This document shows positions 46,391 through 55,407 of a stretch of 62,774 nt of DNA, piece after piece. The stretch is from Pseudomonadota bacterium (lineage in GTDB: Bacteria > Desulfobacterota > Desulfobulbia > Desulfobulbales > Desulfocapsaceae), in contig JAEYNP010000109.1 in NCBI GenBank assembly GCA_023412495.1, forward strand, positions 1 to 62,774. The letters are read 5' to 3'. The notes under the pieces are model-generated. The model was not told the origin of the DNA, ran no database searches, and worked only from the letters and a program-made list of their open reading frames with translations. Numbering within the stretch: the first letter of the stretch is position 1; every line of letters begins with the position of its first letter. The translations under genes and the position numbers were made by a program.

Positions 46391-46495
46391 TCGGTATCGG
46401 TATCGGTATCGAAATCGAGATGAGGGAGACTGATTTAATATCGAAATGGCTGGCCTTATTCGATTTCGCTTCCAATACCGATTTCGATGACCTGC
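46391..46495. repeat. TCGGTA-type array
   Basis: TCGGTATCGGTATCGGTATCGAAATCGAGAT, then about 30 bases, then TATTCGATTTCGCTTCCAATACCGATTTCGAT, partly complementary. Same class as at 16.7 and 26.6 kb. It lies between the convergent LapD-like gene and the 109-aa gene. Confidence 0.65.
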
Positions 46496-46561
46496 ACAGC
46501 AAAGTAACCTCAAGAAGTCCAGGAGTCCCTCATTGCGGGCAGTCGTTTTCCGGAATGTTTT

Positions 46562-46891
46562 TTACAGGATGTCGTCGACGAAAATCGACTCCTTGACGAT
46601 TCTCCGGCGAATTTTCTGCCGATTTATGAGCTTCTGCTGCGCCTCCTCGGGGAGTTCGGTGAGCATGATGATGTTCTTGCGAATCAGAAGCTCGACCAGA
46701 TCCTCCACGATCCGGATAACCCCAACATCCATGGATGCGAGGAGATGAAGGATGGAATCCTGGGATACGTGTGCACCGAGGAAATCGACTATTTCGCTGT
46801 CCACAGTCGACTTCGTTTCCATCCCGGGCCTGGCCGGTTCCCGCGACACGGCGACTATTTCCCCATTTTCATTCCTTTCGACGTAAAGCAT
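46562..46891 (-). CDS. Conserved 109-aa protein (family often mislabelled tryptophan synthase subunit beta)
   Basis: This small soluble protein starts MLYVERNENGEIVAVSRE. Its core helical region SMDVGVIRIVEDLVELLIRKNIIMLTELPEEAQQKLINRQ resembles a short family seen in many proteobacteria. Databases often call it a tryptophan synthase beta-like protein, but it has no TrpB fold and no PLP site. Its function is unknown. AAAGGAGGTAACG gives a very strong ribosome site. It is transcribed against the Lap operon and interrupts it. Confidence 0.8.
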   Translation of the reverse strand: MLYVERNENGEIVAVSREPARPGMETKSTVDSEIVDFLGAHVSQDSILHLLASMDVGVIRIVEDLVELLIRKNIIMLTELPEEAQQKLINRQKIRRRIVKESIFVDDIL

Positions 46892-47156
46892 CGTTACCTC
46901 CTTTCAGCCGCATGCTTGAAAATCCAGCCCGCCGGGGAGATCTGGAACTCTCGAAATTATTAATATTGATTCCCAATAGCAACAGTATTAATTTGACGCC
47001 CTGTATTCTTTACTACTACAATAGAATTATACCACAACGTCTCCCGGCCCAACAGATTGGGAATCGGAAAAACAATTCAGACTCTTCTTCCGGATGAATG
47101 GGATGGAAGCCGGATGCCGGCCCAGGAACCGCTTTTCACGAGAGATAAAGGACAAT

Positions 47157-49325
47157 ATGACCGGACAACCCGCAACGTTTGCTCCAGAACAATGGGACAT
47201 TGTCGATGACAACGACAACCGGGACGATCCGCTGCTGGACTGTCTCGTGATTCTCGCGAAACTCCATGACAGGCCCATCTCCAGGACGGTCATGTCGGCC
47301 GGTCTGCCCCTGGTCAAGAACCGGCTTACGGTTCAATTGGTAAGCAGGGCCGCGCGAAAAGCCGGACTCGCCTCCCGAGTTCTCAAGCGGCCGCTCAGCC
47401 ACATCCATACGCATCACCTGCCCGCCATACTCCTGCTCAAGGATCGCCGTGCCTGCGTTGCCGTGGAGGCCGACCACGAAGGAGGCAGCCTGCAGGTGAT
47501 TTGGCCGGAAAGCGAAGGAACAGCCCGCATCGCCATAGAGGCACTGGAAAAGGAGTACTCGGGCTATGCCATTTTCATCAAGCCCAAGTACCGGACCGAA
47601 AGCAAAAGAATGACCCATCCCAGCGACCGGTCGAAAAACTGGTTCTGGGGAACGATCTTTTCCTCCTGGCGCATCTACCGCGACGTCATCGTCGCCTCTT
47701 TCCTCATCAACGTTTTCGGGCTGGCTACGCCGATTTTCATTATAAACGCCTACGACAGGATCATCCCCAACGCCGCATTCGAAACCCTCTGGGTTCTGGC
47801 GAGCGGAATCACGGTCATTTACGGCTTCGAACTGGTTCTGCGCGGTCTGCGCGGGTATTTCATCGACACTGCAGGGAAAAAATCGAACCTGATACTGTCT
47901 TCCATTCTTTTCGAGAAAGTCTTCGGCCTGCGCATGGAGGCGCGGCCCAAATCCATAGGGTCGTTCACCAAGAAACTCCAGCAATTTGAAAGCATACGAG
48001 ATTTCATCACCTCCTTTTCCATCACCGCGCTGGTCGACTTACCGTTCTCCGCCCTGGCTCTTTTTGCTGTCTGGTACATCGGCGGAAATATCCTATGGAC
48101 CGTACTGGCCTGCATCATCCTGATTCTCGGGTATGCCTTCGCCGTTCAGATACCCTTGAAAAAATCCGTGGCAAAAACCTTTCAGGCGGATGCCCAGAAG
48201 AACGCTATTCTGGTGGAAGGGCTCTCCGGCATGGAAACCGTCAAGACCATGGGCGCGGAAAGCAATATCCAGAGGGCCTGGGAAGAGGCGGTAAGCTACA
48301 TTGCCGATTGGAGCGCCCGCACCCGTTTTCTTTCCTCATCGGTCTCCCATATCGCTCTCTTCCTACAGAACATGGCGGTGGTCGTCGTAATGATTCAGGG
48401 GATATACATCATAGCCAACGGCCAGATGACCGGAGGCGGCCTGATCGCCTGCGTCCTCCTCACCCGGCGCGCCACTGCGCCGATGACCCAGGTGGTCGGC
48501 CTGATGACCCGATTTCACCAGGCCAGGAACTCCCTGAAGACACTTAACAGAATTATGGACTTACCTTCCGAGCGTCCATCCGACAGGGTGTTCCTCCATC
48601 GGGTGAATTGCCGGGGGGACCTCTCCCTGCATAACCTGTCGTTCAGCTACCCCGATCAGACCTCCGAGGTTCTGAGGTCCATCAACCTGCACATCAAACC
48701 CGGTGAAAAAGTCGGCATAATCGGCCCGATCGGCTCAGGCAAGACCACCCTGGGCAAGCTCCTTCTCGGGCTCTACCAGCCCACTCTCGGAATGGTGGCG
48801 ATGGACGGCACCGACATAAGGCAGATAGACCCGGCGGACCTCCGCCACTTTATCGGTTATGTCCCCCAGGATGTGGTCCTTTTTCGGGGCACTGTCAGGG
48901 ACAACATCGTCCTCGGCACCAATGACGTGGACGACTCGGCGGTGCTCCGCGCCGCCCGGATCTCCGGGGTGAGCCGGTTCGTCGAGAAACACCCGATGGG
49001 CTTCGACATGCCGGTCGAAGAACTGGGACGCAACCTCTCCGGCGGGCAGAGGCAGAACATCGCGATCGCCCGGGCCATACTTCTGGATCCTCCGGTGCTG
49101 ATCATGGACGAGCCGACCAGTTCGATGGACAACAGGAGCGAAACGCTCATTAAGAACAACCTCCTGAAAACCATTCCCGACAAGACGACGATTATCATAA
49201 CCCACCGGACCTCGCTCCTGGACATCGTCGACAGAATCGTCGTCATCAGCAACGAGACCATCGTCGCCGACGGCACCAGGCAAAGGATCATGGAAGCTCT
49301 CAAAAACGGTCACCTGACGATATGA
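47157..49325 (+). CDS. Type I secretion ABC exporter (LapB-like, with degenerate C39 domain)
   Basis: This 722-aa exporter has an N-terminal C39-like domain (residues about 15-140) lacking the catalytic Cys, as in RTX adhesin exporters. A six-helix TM domain follows (about 165-440). The ATPase has Walker A GPIGSGKTT, signature LSGGQRQNIAIARAIL and Walker B LIMDEPTSSMD. It should drive one-step export of an RTX-like adhesin through the TolC-like channel. ATG 47157 has AAAGGACAAT upstream. The stop overlaps the adaptor start, so the two are translationally coupled. Confidence 0.93.
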   Translation: MTGQPATFAPEQWDIVDDNDNRDDPLLDCLVILAKLHDRPISRTVMSAGLPLVKNRLTVQLVSRAARKAGLASRVLKRPLSHIHTHHLPAILLLKDRRACVAVEADHEGGSLQVIWPESEGTARIAIEALEKEYSGYAIFIKPKYRTESKRMTHPSDRSKNWFWGTIFSSWRIYRDVIVASFLINVFGLATPIFIINAYDRIIPNAAFETLWVLASGITVIYGFELVLRGLRGYFIDTAGKKSNLILSSILFEKVFGLRMEARPKSIGSFTKKLQQFESIRDFITSFSITALVDLPFSALALFAVWYIGGNILWTVLACIILILGYAFAVQIPLKKSVAKTFQADAQKNAILVEGLSGMETVKTMGAESNIQRAWEEAVSYIADWSARTRFLSSSVSHIALFLQNMAVVVVMIQGIYIIANGQMTGGGLIACVLLTRRATAPMTQVVGLMTRFHQARNSLKTLNRIMDLPSERPSDRVFLHRVNCRGDLSLHNLSFSYPDQTSEVLRSINLHIKPGEKVGIIGPIGSGKTTLGKLLLGLYQPTLGMVAMDGTDIRQIDPADLRHFIGYVPQDVVLFRGTVRDNIVLGTNDVDDSAVLRAARISGVSRFVEKHPMGFDMPVEELGRNLSGGQRQNIAIARAILLDPPVLIMDEPTSSMDNRSETLIKNNLLKTIPDKTTIIITHRTSLLDIVDRIVVISNETIVADGTRQRIMEALKNGHLTI

Positions 49326-50749
49326 AAGACACTGCTCCCGCCGGCATTACCGATCGCCTGAAAAAGCAGGGGATTCCTGCCAGTTCGCTCGCGAAAAAGA
49401 AGAAGAGCATCCTGAAAACGGAGATATTCCGCCGCATGCCGGCGGCCGACATGGATCTGGCATCCGATATCCGTGTTTCCCTCCTGGCCCAATCGCCCCG
49501 TGGCGGCAGCATCATTCTCTGGATTACCCTTCTGCTGTTCTGCTGCGCCATAGCCTGGGCCTATATTTCCGAGGTGGAAGAAGTGACCAGGGGCAACGGC
49601 AAGGTGGTTCCGTCCCGCCAGTTGCAGGTGGTCCAAAACCTCGAAGGAGGCATTCTCTCGGAAATCCTGGTGAACGTGGGAGATGTGGTGGAAAAGGATC
49701 AGCTGCTGCTGCGCATCGACGAAAAACGCTTCTCGGGACCGTACCAGGAGACCCGTTTCAATTATCTCGCTCTGAAGGCCAAAGTCTCCCGGCTTCGCGC
49801 CGAGACCCACAACACGCCTTTCGAAATCCCGGAGGATGTCCTGAAGGAAAACCCCGAGGTCGGCAAACGGGAACAGGGGCTGTTCGAATCGCGGAAGAAG
49901 GAGCTCGAAGAAACGCTGGGAGTCCTCGAGGAACAGAGAAAACAGCGCGAGCAGGAGATCTCCGAGCTGCAGGCGAAAATCGAGGAACTGGCACGCACCC
50001 ACAAGCTGCTGAAAACCGAGATCGATCTCACCAGGCCGCTGGTCAAGTCGGGGGCGGTTTCCGAGGTGGAATTTTTGCGCCTGCAACGGCAGGACAGCGA
50101 GATGCAGGGGCAGTTGACGGTGGAAAGGCTGGCCCTGCCCCGGGCTCGATCAAAGCTGGAGGAGGCAAAGAGGGCCATTGTCGAGGCCAGGCTCAAGTTC
50201 GCCAACGCCGCAAAGAGCGAGTTGAATGAGGCATTCTCGAAGCTTGAAGGACTCTCGGCCACCTCCATCACCCTGGAAGACCGCCTCCAGCGGACGGCGG
50301 TACGTTCACCGGTTCGGGGCATCATCAACCAGATATTCATCAACACCGTCGGCGGGGTCATCCAGCCGGGGATGAACCTGATCGAAATAGTACCGCTCGA
50401 AGACACCCTGCTGGTGGAGGCCAAGATCAAACCCTCGGATATCGCTTTCCTCAGCCCCCAACTGAGGGCCACGGTCAAGTTCACCGCCTATGACTTCACT
50501 ATTTACGGCGGCCTGCAGGCCCAGGTCGAACATATCAGCGCCGACAGCATCGTCGACGAGCAGGGCAACAGCTTCTATCTGGTCAATGTCCGCACGAACA
50601 GAAATTACCTGGGAACGGAGAAGGATCCCCTGCCGATCATCCCGGGGATGGTGACGACCGTGGATATCCTCACGGGCAAGAAACGCGTACTAACCTATCT
50701 GATGAAACCGATCCTCCGTGCCCAAAGCATGGCCCTTCGTGAAAGGTGA
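49322..50749 (+). CDS. HlyD/LapC-family membrane fusion protein
   Basis: This 475-aa adaptor of the type I system has one TM helix (about residues 62-80, IILWITLLLFCCAIAWAYI). A lipoyl half-motif follows (GNGKVVPSRQLQVVQNLEGGILSEILV), then a long periplasmic coiled coil (about 170-300). The C-terminal beta domain has the HlyD signature TVDILTGKKRVLTYLMKPI. It bridges the exporter and the outer-membrane channel. The ATG lies in the overlapping ATGA with the exporter stop. Confidence 0.94.
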   Translation: MKDTAPAGITDRLKKQGIPASSLAKKKKSILKTEIFRRMPAADMDLASDIRVSLLAQSPRGGSIILWITLLLFCCAIAWAYISEVEEVTRGNGKVVPSRQLQVVQNLEGGILSEILVNVGDVVEKDQLLLRIDEKRFSGPYQETRFNYLALKAKVSRLRAETHNTPFEIPEDVLKENPEVGKREQGLFESRKKELEETLGVLEEQRKQREQEISELQAKIEELARTHKLLKTEIDLTRPLVKSGAVSEVEFLRLQRQDSEMQGQLTVERLALPRARSKLEEAKRAIVEARLKFANAAKSELNEAFSKLEGLSATSITLEDRLQRTAVRSPVRGIINQIFINTVGGVIQPGMNLIEIVPLEDTLLVEAKIKPSDIAFLSPQLRATVKFTAYDFTIYGGLQAQVEHISADSIVDEQGNSFYLVNVRTNRNYLGTEKDPLPIIPGMVTTVDILTGKKRVLTYLMKPILRAQSMALRER

Positions 50750-50753
50750 TATT

Positions 50754-51389
50754 ATGACGATCTTGATTGGCAGTGCAGTCAAATCCACAAGAGAACGATG
50801 GAAGCAGATCCTCGGGGAAGACTACCGGATCATCGAGGCTTCCTCCGGAGCGGAAGTCCAGTCCGCGCTCGGCAGGGAGCCCGTGGTCCTGGTCCTTCTC
50901 CACCGTTCCATGGTGGCGCTGGAATTTTTCGCCGGCCTCAAGAACCAGCGCGTCCTGGTCTTCTCGGATCTTCCCGAGGATAACGAAGCCTACACCCTGC
51001 TGAAAATGGGCGCCTTCGGGTATGCCAACACCTACATGTCTCCCGCCCGCCTCCGGGAGGCCGTCCGGGTCGCTCTTTCGGGCAGGGTGTGGGTGGGCCA
51101 GAAACTCATGCAAAAGATCATCAGCGGCACCACCCGTTCGCTGCTTGCGGAAAATACCGATTCCCCGCCCGATCACAATCTCTCGGAGCGGGAATGGGAG
51201 GTCGCCCTCCTTGTGAGCAAGGGCCGGTCCAACCTGGAGATCGCGGCCGAGCTCGACATCACCGAGAGAACCGTCAAGGCGCACATTGGCTCTATTTTCA
51301 AGAAAACCAAAACCGTCAGTCGGCTGCAGCTCGCGCTGCATGTCAAGGGCCTGCTCGCGGGAAAACAAGCCTCCCCGACGATCGGTTGA
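50754..51389 (+). CDS. LuxR-type regulator with pseudo-receiver domain
   Basis: This protein of about 211 aa has an N-terminal receiver-like fold (ILIGSAVKSTRERWKQIL) without the acidic pocket. The phospho-acceptor position reads VLVLLHRSM, not an Asp. It is followed by a LuxR HTH (LSEREWEVALLVSKGRSNLEIAAELDITERTVKAHI). It is therefore probably not controlled by phosphorylation. It starts 4 bases after the LapC-like gene and ends 2 bases before the next, so it belongs to the secretion operon and may regulate the adhesin or the nearby surface genes. AAGGTGATATT precedes ATG 50754. Confidence 0.88.
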   Translation: MTILIGSAVKSTRERWKQILGEDYRIIEASSGAEVQSALGREPVVLVLLHRSMVALEFFAGLKNQRVLVFSDLPEDNEAYTLLKMGAFGYANTYMSPARLREAVRVALSGRVWVGQKLMQKIISGTTRSLLAENTDSPPDHNLSEREWEVALLVSKGRSNLEIAAELDITERTVKAHIGSIFKKTKTVSRLQLALHVKGLLAGKQASPTIG

Positions 51390-51391
51390 CC

Positions 51392-53758
51392 ATGGGCATT
51401 ACCACCTATCTCTTCCACAAGTCGGACGGCCTGGGCCGACAGGGATACAATATGTTTTTCCTCGACATGGGGGAAAACATCCATTTTCACTACCGGGACC
51501 TGAGGATCGAACTCTCCGTCGGCGAATTCCAGGAACTGGCCGAACAGTTCCTTCGCTACTCCCGCGAGGTGCAGGGCGAAATCGAGGCGGGGTACGAGGA
51601 CGGCGTCCTGGCCAACACCAACGAGGCGGGAACGCTCAAGACCTTTTGGGACAAGGAAAAAAAGCTGACCCATCCGGTGAAATACCACGAGCGGCAGCTC
51701 GCGGTCGAAGAGACCAAGGACGGCTACCATCTGCATATCAGAAATTACAAGATCCTGCTGTCCAAGGAGTCGTTCAGCCATTTCGTCAAGGCCATCGCGC
51801 CGATAGCGCCGCTCCTCGAACAGGGTGAGCTCGTCAGGGACCCGGTGCGGCTGCTCGACCAGAACGAACTGCACACCCGGCTCGTATCCCGCTTCACGAC
51901 AGATGGGCATGAGGAAATCGTCATCGAGGTGGACGGCATCTATAAAAACAAGACCGGCCAGGTGCTCAAGGCGATCGGCTACACCCAGGGCGGTACGACG
52001 GAGGCCGGGACCGAATACTGCAAACCGGGCTCAACGGTCATTCTCGTTCCCCCGGGATATTCTTCCCGGGGATTTGCCGGCCCCGGCACGGCAGCCGCCC
52101 TGACCCTGCCCGCCTTTCTGGCCAGACATGGCGGAGAACTCGACGCTCTTGGCCTCAACCGGCTGAAACTGAAAATCATTTCGCTGCTGAAGATGGCCGC
52201 ACAGGGCACAATAGCCCCTTTTCGCCTGCAGGATATGCTGATCAACGGGGAAACCCTCAACCCGGCCGTAGACTTTTTCGGCGGGGTGGAGGGCCGGGAC
52301 TTTCCCGATCCCTTGCAGGAATTGGACGACTTCAACAAGCTCTTGGGCCGGCTCAAGCTCTTCTTCATCAAACCTGAGAAGGAGACCTTCTCCCGGGAAA
52401 AACATGACGAGATCGAAGACGCCTTTTTCGAATTCGTCATGCAGAGGCTCGCCTCGCATGACTGCGTCCGCAGGATCTACCTCCTCGGCTCGTCGAAAAA
52501 CCGCCGCTCCGGCAGGTACAAGGTGCCCTTCGTCCATTTCGACTGGGCGAAGATCAACTCGGATTTCGACATCTATATCGAACTCGACCCCGACTACGAG
52601 GGCCCCCTCCCCGAACAGTGGGAAAAGAAATTTTTCTGGCCGCGCGCCGGCTGCGATTACTATCACTTCGGCGATATCGGCCACGGCATGTCCTCCGACT
52701 ACGCGAAGCAGTATCCGGGAATCCGCTTTTTCGACCATCTCGTGGAAGGATACGTATTTCACCCGGCGACCGGGGACAAGGCCAAAAAGGATGCATGGTT
52801 CAAGGAAATCAACGCCCGATGCATCTTCGCCCGTGACAAGGTCGGGGACTGGGTCAGCCGGAATTACGGCCTTGCCGTCCGCGACACCGAAAAATTCGGT
52901 GTGGCCTCCTTCAACAAGGTCTACCATGTACAGGCGGCACCCGAGGACTTCGTCCTGAAAATCTACGATTCAAAGTATCTCACCGCAAAAAACAGGGAAA
53001 AGATCTCCTACGAGATCGCCCTGCTCGACTTTCTCAAGGATTCCTGCCTGGAAATCGCCTTGCCTGTCAAGAACAAAAAAGGAGAGTATCTCAGTGAGAT
53101 GGGCAACGAACAGGCAGTGCTTTTTTCCTTCTCCCCGGGCAAATATGTCGCGGCTCCCAAACCTGATCAGATTTTCAAGGCCGGTTCGCTGCTTGCCAGA
53201 TTCCATGTAGCGGCCCAGCACTACACGACCCCGTTCGCCGAAACCTACGGCAATAAGCCGCTGCTCTTGCATTGGCTTGAGGTGTGGAAAGAATATCACC
53301 GCAAGGGAGGTATAATCGGCACCGACATGGCGCTCGACATCCCCTATTACAGCAAACGTCTCCACGCCTTGAAGGAGTACCCGACCCACTGCCATGGCGA
53401 CCTCTCCGTTATCAACTACCTCTTTGATGAACACACGTGTAGGCTGATAGATTTCCAGAGCGTCGGTTACGGTCCCGCCCTGATCGATCTGACCAACGGC
53501 ATGGTGGAATTTGCCGCGCAGAAGGGGGCCTTTGTCATGGATCACCTCATTTTCTTCAGGCAGGGCTACCAGAGCATCCGGCCCCTCACCCCGACTGAAG
53601 AGGATTTTCTGACGGATCTCCTGGTCATTCAAACTGCTGTTCGACAGGCCAAGCTTCTCCGCCTCCATTATGGTGGTTTTGGTTATGAACTGAAAGAAGA
53701 GCGGATTGCCGGACTGCGAATAGGGCTCGGGTTGCTTGGTGCCCGAGAAAAGCTTTGA
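51392..53758 (+). CDS. Nucleotidyltransferase-like / aminoglycoside-phosphotransferase-like fusion protein
   Basis: This 788-aa protein has an unrecognised N-terminal region (residues 1-340; GENIHFHYRDLRIELSVGEFQELAEQF, then a cupin-like or beta segment with VPPGYSSRGFAGPG). A nucleotidyltransferase-like section follows at about 345-480 (LLGSSKNRRSG then SDFDIYIEL, the GS...DxD pattern). A C-terminal kinase of the APH/choline-kinase type (about 520-770) has CHGDLSVINYLF (catalytic Asp near 668) and LIDFQSVGYGPALIDL. It may activate a small molecule such as a sugar, alcohol or polyol in two steps, phosphorylation then nucleotidylation, as for teichoic-acid or capsule precursors; this is inference. 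It is tightly coupled to the upstream regulator. Confidence 0.75.
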   Translation: MGITTYLFHKSDGLGRQGYNMFFLDMGENIHFHYRDLRIELSVGEFQELAEQFLRYSREVQGEIEAGYEDGVLANTNEAGTLKTFWDKEKKLTHPVKYHERQLAVEETKDGYHLHIRNYKILLSKESFSHFVKAIAPIAPLLEQGELVRDPVRLLDQNELHTRLVSRFTTDGHEEIVIEVDGIYKNKTGQVLKAIGYTQGGTTEAGTEYCKPGSTVILVPPGYSSRGFAGPGTAAALTLPAFLARHGGELDALGLNRLKLKIISLLKMAAQGTIAPFRLQDMLINGETLNPAVDFFGGVEGRDFPDPLQELDDFNKLLGRLKLFFIKPEKETFSREKHDEIEDAFFEFVMQRLASHDCVRRIYLLGSSKNRRSGRYKVPFVHFDWAKINSDFDIYIELDPDYEGPLPEQWEKKFFWPRAGCDYYHFGDIGHGMSSDYAKQYPGIRFFDHLVEGYVFHPATGDKAKKDAWFKEINARCIFARDKVGDWVSRNYGLAVRDTEKFGVASFNKVYHVQAAPEDFVLKIYDSKYLTAKNREKISYEIALLDFLKDSCLEIALPVKNKKGEYLSEMGNEQAVLFSFSPGKYVAAPKPDQIFKAGSLLARFHVAAQHYTTPFAETYGNKPLLLHWLEVWKEYHRKGGIIGTDMALDIPYYSKRLHALKEYPTHCHGDLSVINYLFDEHTCRLIDFQSVGYGPALIDLTNGMVEFAAQKGAFVMDHLIFFRQGYQSIRPLTPTEEDFLTDLLVIQTAVRQAKLLRLHYGGFGYELKEERIAGLRIGLGLLGAREKL

Positions 53759-53781
53759 AGCACGGAAGATGAGGAGTGTCG

Positions 53782-55398
53782 ATGCAAAAGTTTGCCCTGC
53801 TCCTTGTAGCACTCCTCATCAGTTCCCCTTCAACTGCGGTCGAGACAAACTCCGAGACAGCAACAGACTCGTGTAAAGCCGATCCCTTTCCCTCCCCGCT
53901 TATCGACTCTTCGGGGCTTTTCACAAGCGGGAACCCCTCCGGCACGGGTGCTTCGCTCATTCGCTTTCAAGCCAGGGACGGGCATACGCTCACCGCCTAC
54001 ACCTACCGCGCAACCGCTTTTTCAAGTCAAAGCGATCCGATTGTCTTTATTATGCACGGTGCCGCAAGAAACGCCATCGACTATCTGAACAGGTTTCGAC
54101 CGATTGCCGAACAACATGCCGCACTGGCAATAGCACCGGAATTCCCCGAAGCTGTCTACGGACCGGGTTCGGATCGCTACACCCTCGCCGTGGGAAGAAA
54201 TACACCGCTCTATACCAGCACCTACATCACTTCCCAATGGAAAAATCGAGACGATTACCTTTACAGTGAAATTGAGCATCTCTTTGAGGCAATCAGGCAG
54301 GAATTACACAGCAGCGAGTGCACATACCGCATCTGGGGGCACAGTGCCGGAGGCCAATTCGTTCATCGCCTGATGACTTTTCGCCCGGACGCAAGGGTTG
54401 CCGTCGCCGTGGCGGTAAATGCCGGTTTTTATACCCTGCCGTCTTTCGGTAACGGTTCCGACGCCAATTTCTTTATGCCGTACGGCCTGCAGGGAACACC
54501 TCTTGGCGAAAACGATATCCGTCGTCTCCTACAGGCGCCTCTGGTGATACTGGCAGGAGAGTTGGACACGGAGACCGGCAAAGAGTCAAAAAGTATCCGT
54601 GACTCAAGAGAGGCGAATTTTCAGGGAAGCAACAGACGCGAACGTGCGGAGTTGTACTACCGGATGGGGGAACAGGAGGCGCATAGACTTCAAACACCTT
54701 TTGGGTGGCGCCACGCAGTAGTTCCGGGGGTCGGGCATAATGCCCGAAAAGCAGGACCTTCTGCGGCATGGTTCCTGTTTCATCCCGCCGATGAAAATCC
54801 CTGCGTCACGACCCCAAGTGCATCGGCTGCCGGGCTGGTCATCAACGAAATTTACGGCGATCCTGCCGGGGGATCGTCCGGTGATGCCAACAGGGACGGT
54901 CTGCGCCATCCGCAGGAAGATGAATTCGTCGAACTGGTCAATACTTCCCGACAGGATATCTGCCTGAGCGACTGGCATCTCGGCGATGCTGCGAACCCAT
55001 CTCGCCACCGTTTTCCCCTGGGAAGTCTGCTGCCTGCCGGGAAAGCGCTGGTCGTATTCGGCGGCGGGGTGCCTACCGGAAATTTCGGGGGGGCCGAGAT
55101 ACAAACGGCGGTGGCCTCGGGGGAGCTGAACCTCAACAACAACGGCGATGTTCTGGTCCTGTCTGATGCCTTCGGCACAACTCATACGCGACTTTCCTGG
55201 GGCGACTGTGCGGGCGGGGCGTGTGCGGAAGGACATATATCCCCGGCAATCAACATCAACCAATCACTGACTCGCCGGCCTGAAGCCGGGGGACCGTTTC
55301 ATCCCCATGGCATAATTCAACCGGGGACACGGTTTTCACCGGGAACAAGGAGCGATGGGACACCATTTGACCAAGCCTTCCCCTCTCACCAAGAGTAG
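53782..55398 (+). CDS. Secreted alpha/beta hydrolase with C-terminal lamin-tail domain
   Basis: This 538-aa protein has a signal peptide (KFALLLVALLISSPSTAVE). An alpha/beta hydrolase domain (residues about 60-330) has IMHGAARNAIDYL (oxyanion region), nucleophile elbow GHSAGG and VPGVGHNARKAGP (catalytic His). A lamin-tail (LTD) domain follows (about 345-470: LVINEIYGDPAG ... DEFVELVNTSRQDICLSDWHLGD). LTDs in bacteria occur on surface or secreted nucleases and hydrolases. It could be a polymer or ester hydrolase. ATG 53782 has AGGAG five bases upstream. It follows the kinase fusion by 23 bases, same strand. Confidence 0.85.
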   Translation: MQKFALLLVALLISSPSTAVETNSETATDSCKADPFPSPLIDSSGLFTSGNPSGTGASLIRFQARDGHTLTAYTYRATAFSSQSDPIVFIMHGAARNAIDYLNRFRPIAEQHAALAIAPEFPEAVYGPGSDRYTLAVGRNTPLYTSTYITSQWKNRDDYLYSEIEHLFEAIRQELHSSECTYRIWGHSAGGQFVHRLMTFRPDARVAVAVAVNAGFYTLPSFGNGSDANFFMPYGLQGTPLGENDIRRLLQAPLVILAGELDTETGKESKSIRDSREANFQGSNRRERAELYYRMGEQEAHRLQTPFGWRHAVVPGVGHNARKAGPSAAWFLFHPADENPCVTTPSASAAGLVINEIYGDPAGGSSGDANRDGLRHPQEDEFVELVNTSRQDICLSDWHLGDAANPSRHRFPLGSLLPAGKALVVFGGGVPTGNFGGAEIQTAVASGELNLNNNGDVLVLSDAFGTTHTRLSWGDCAGGACAEGHISPAININQSLTRRPEAGGPFHPHGIIQPGTRFSPGTRSDGTPFDQAFPSHQE

Positions 55399-55407
55399 GT
55401 ACTGCAC

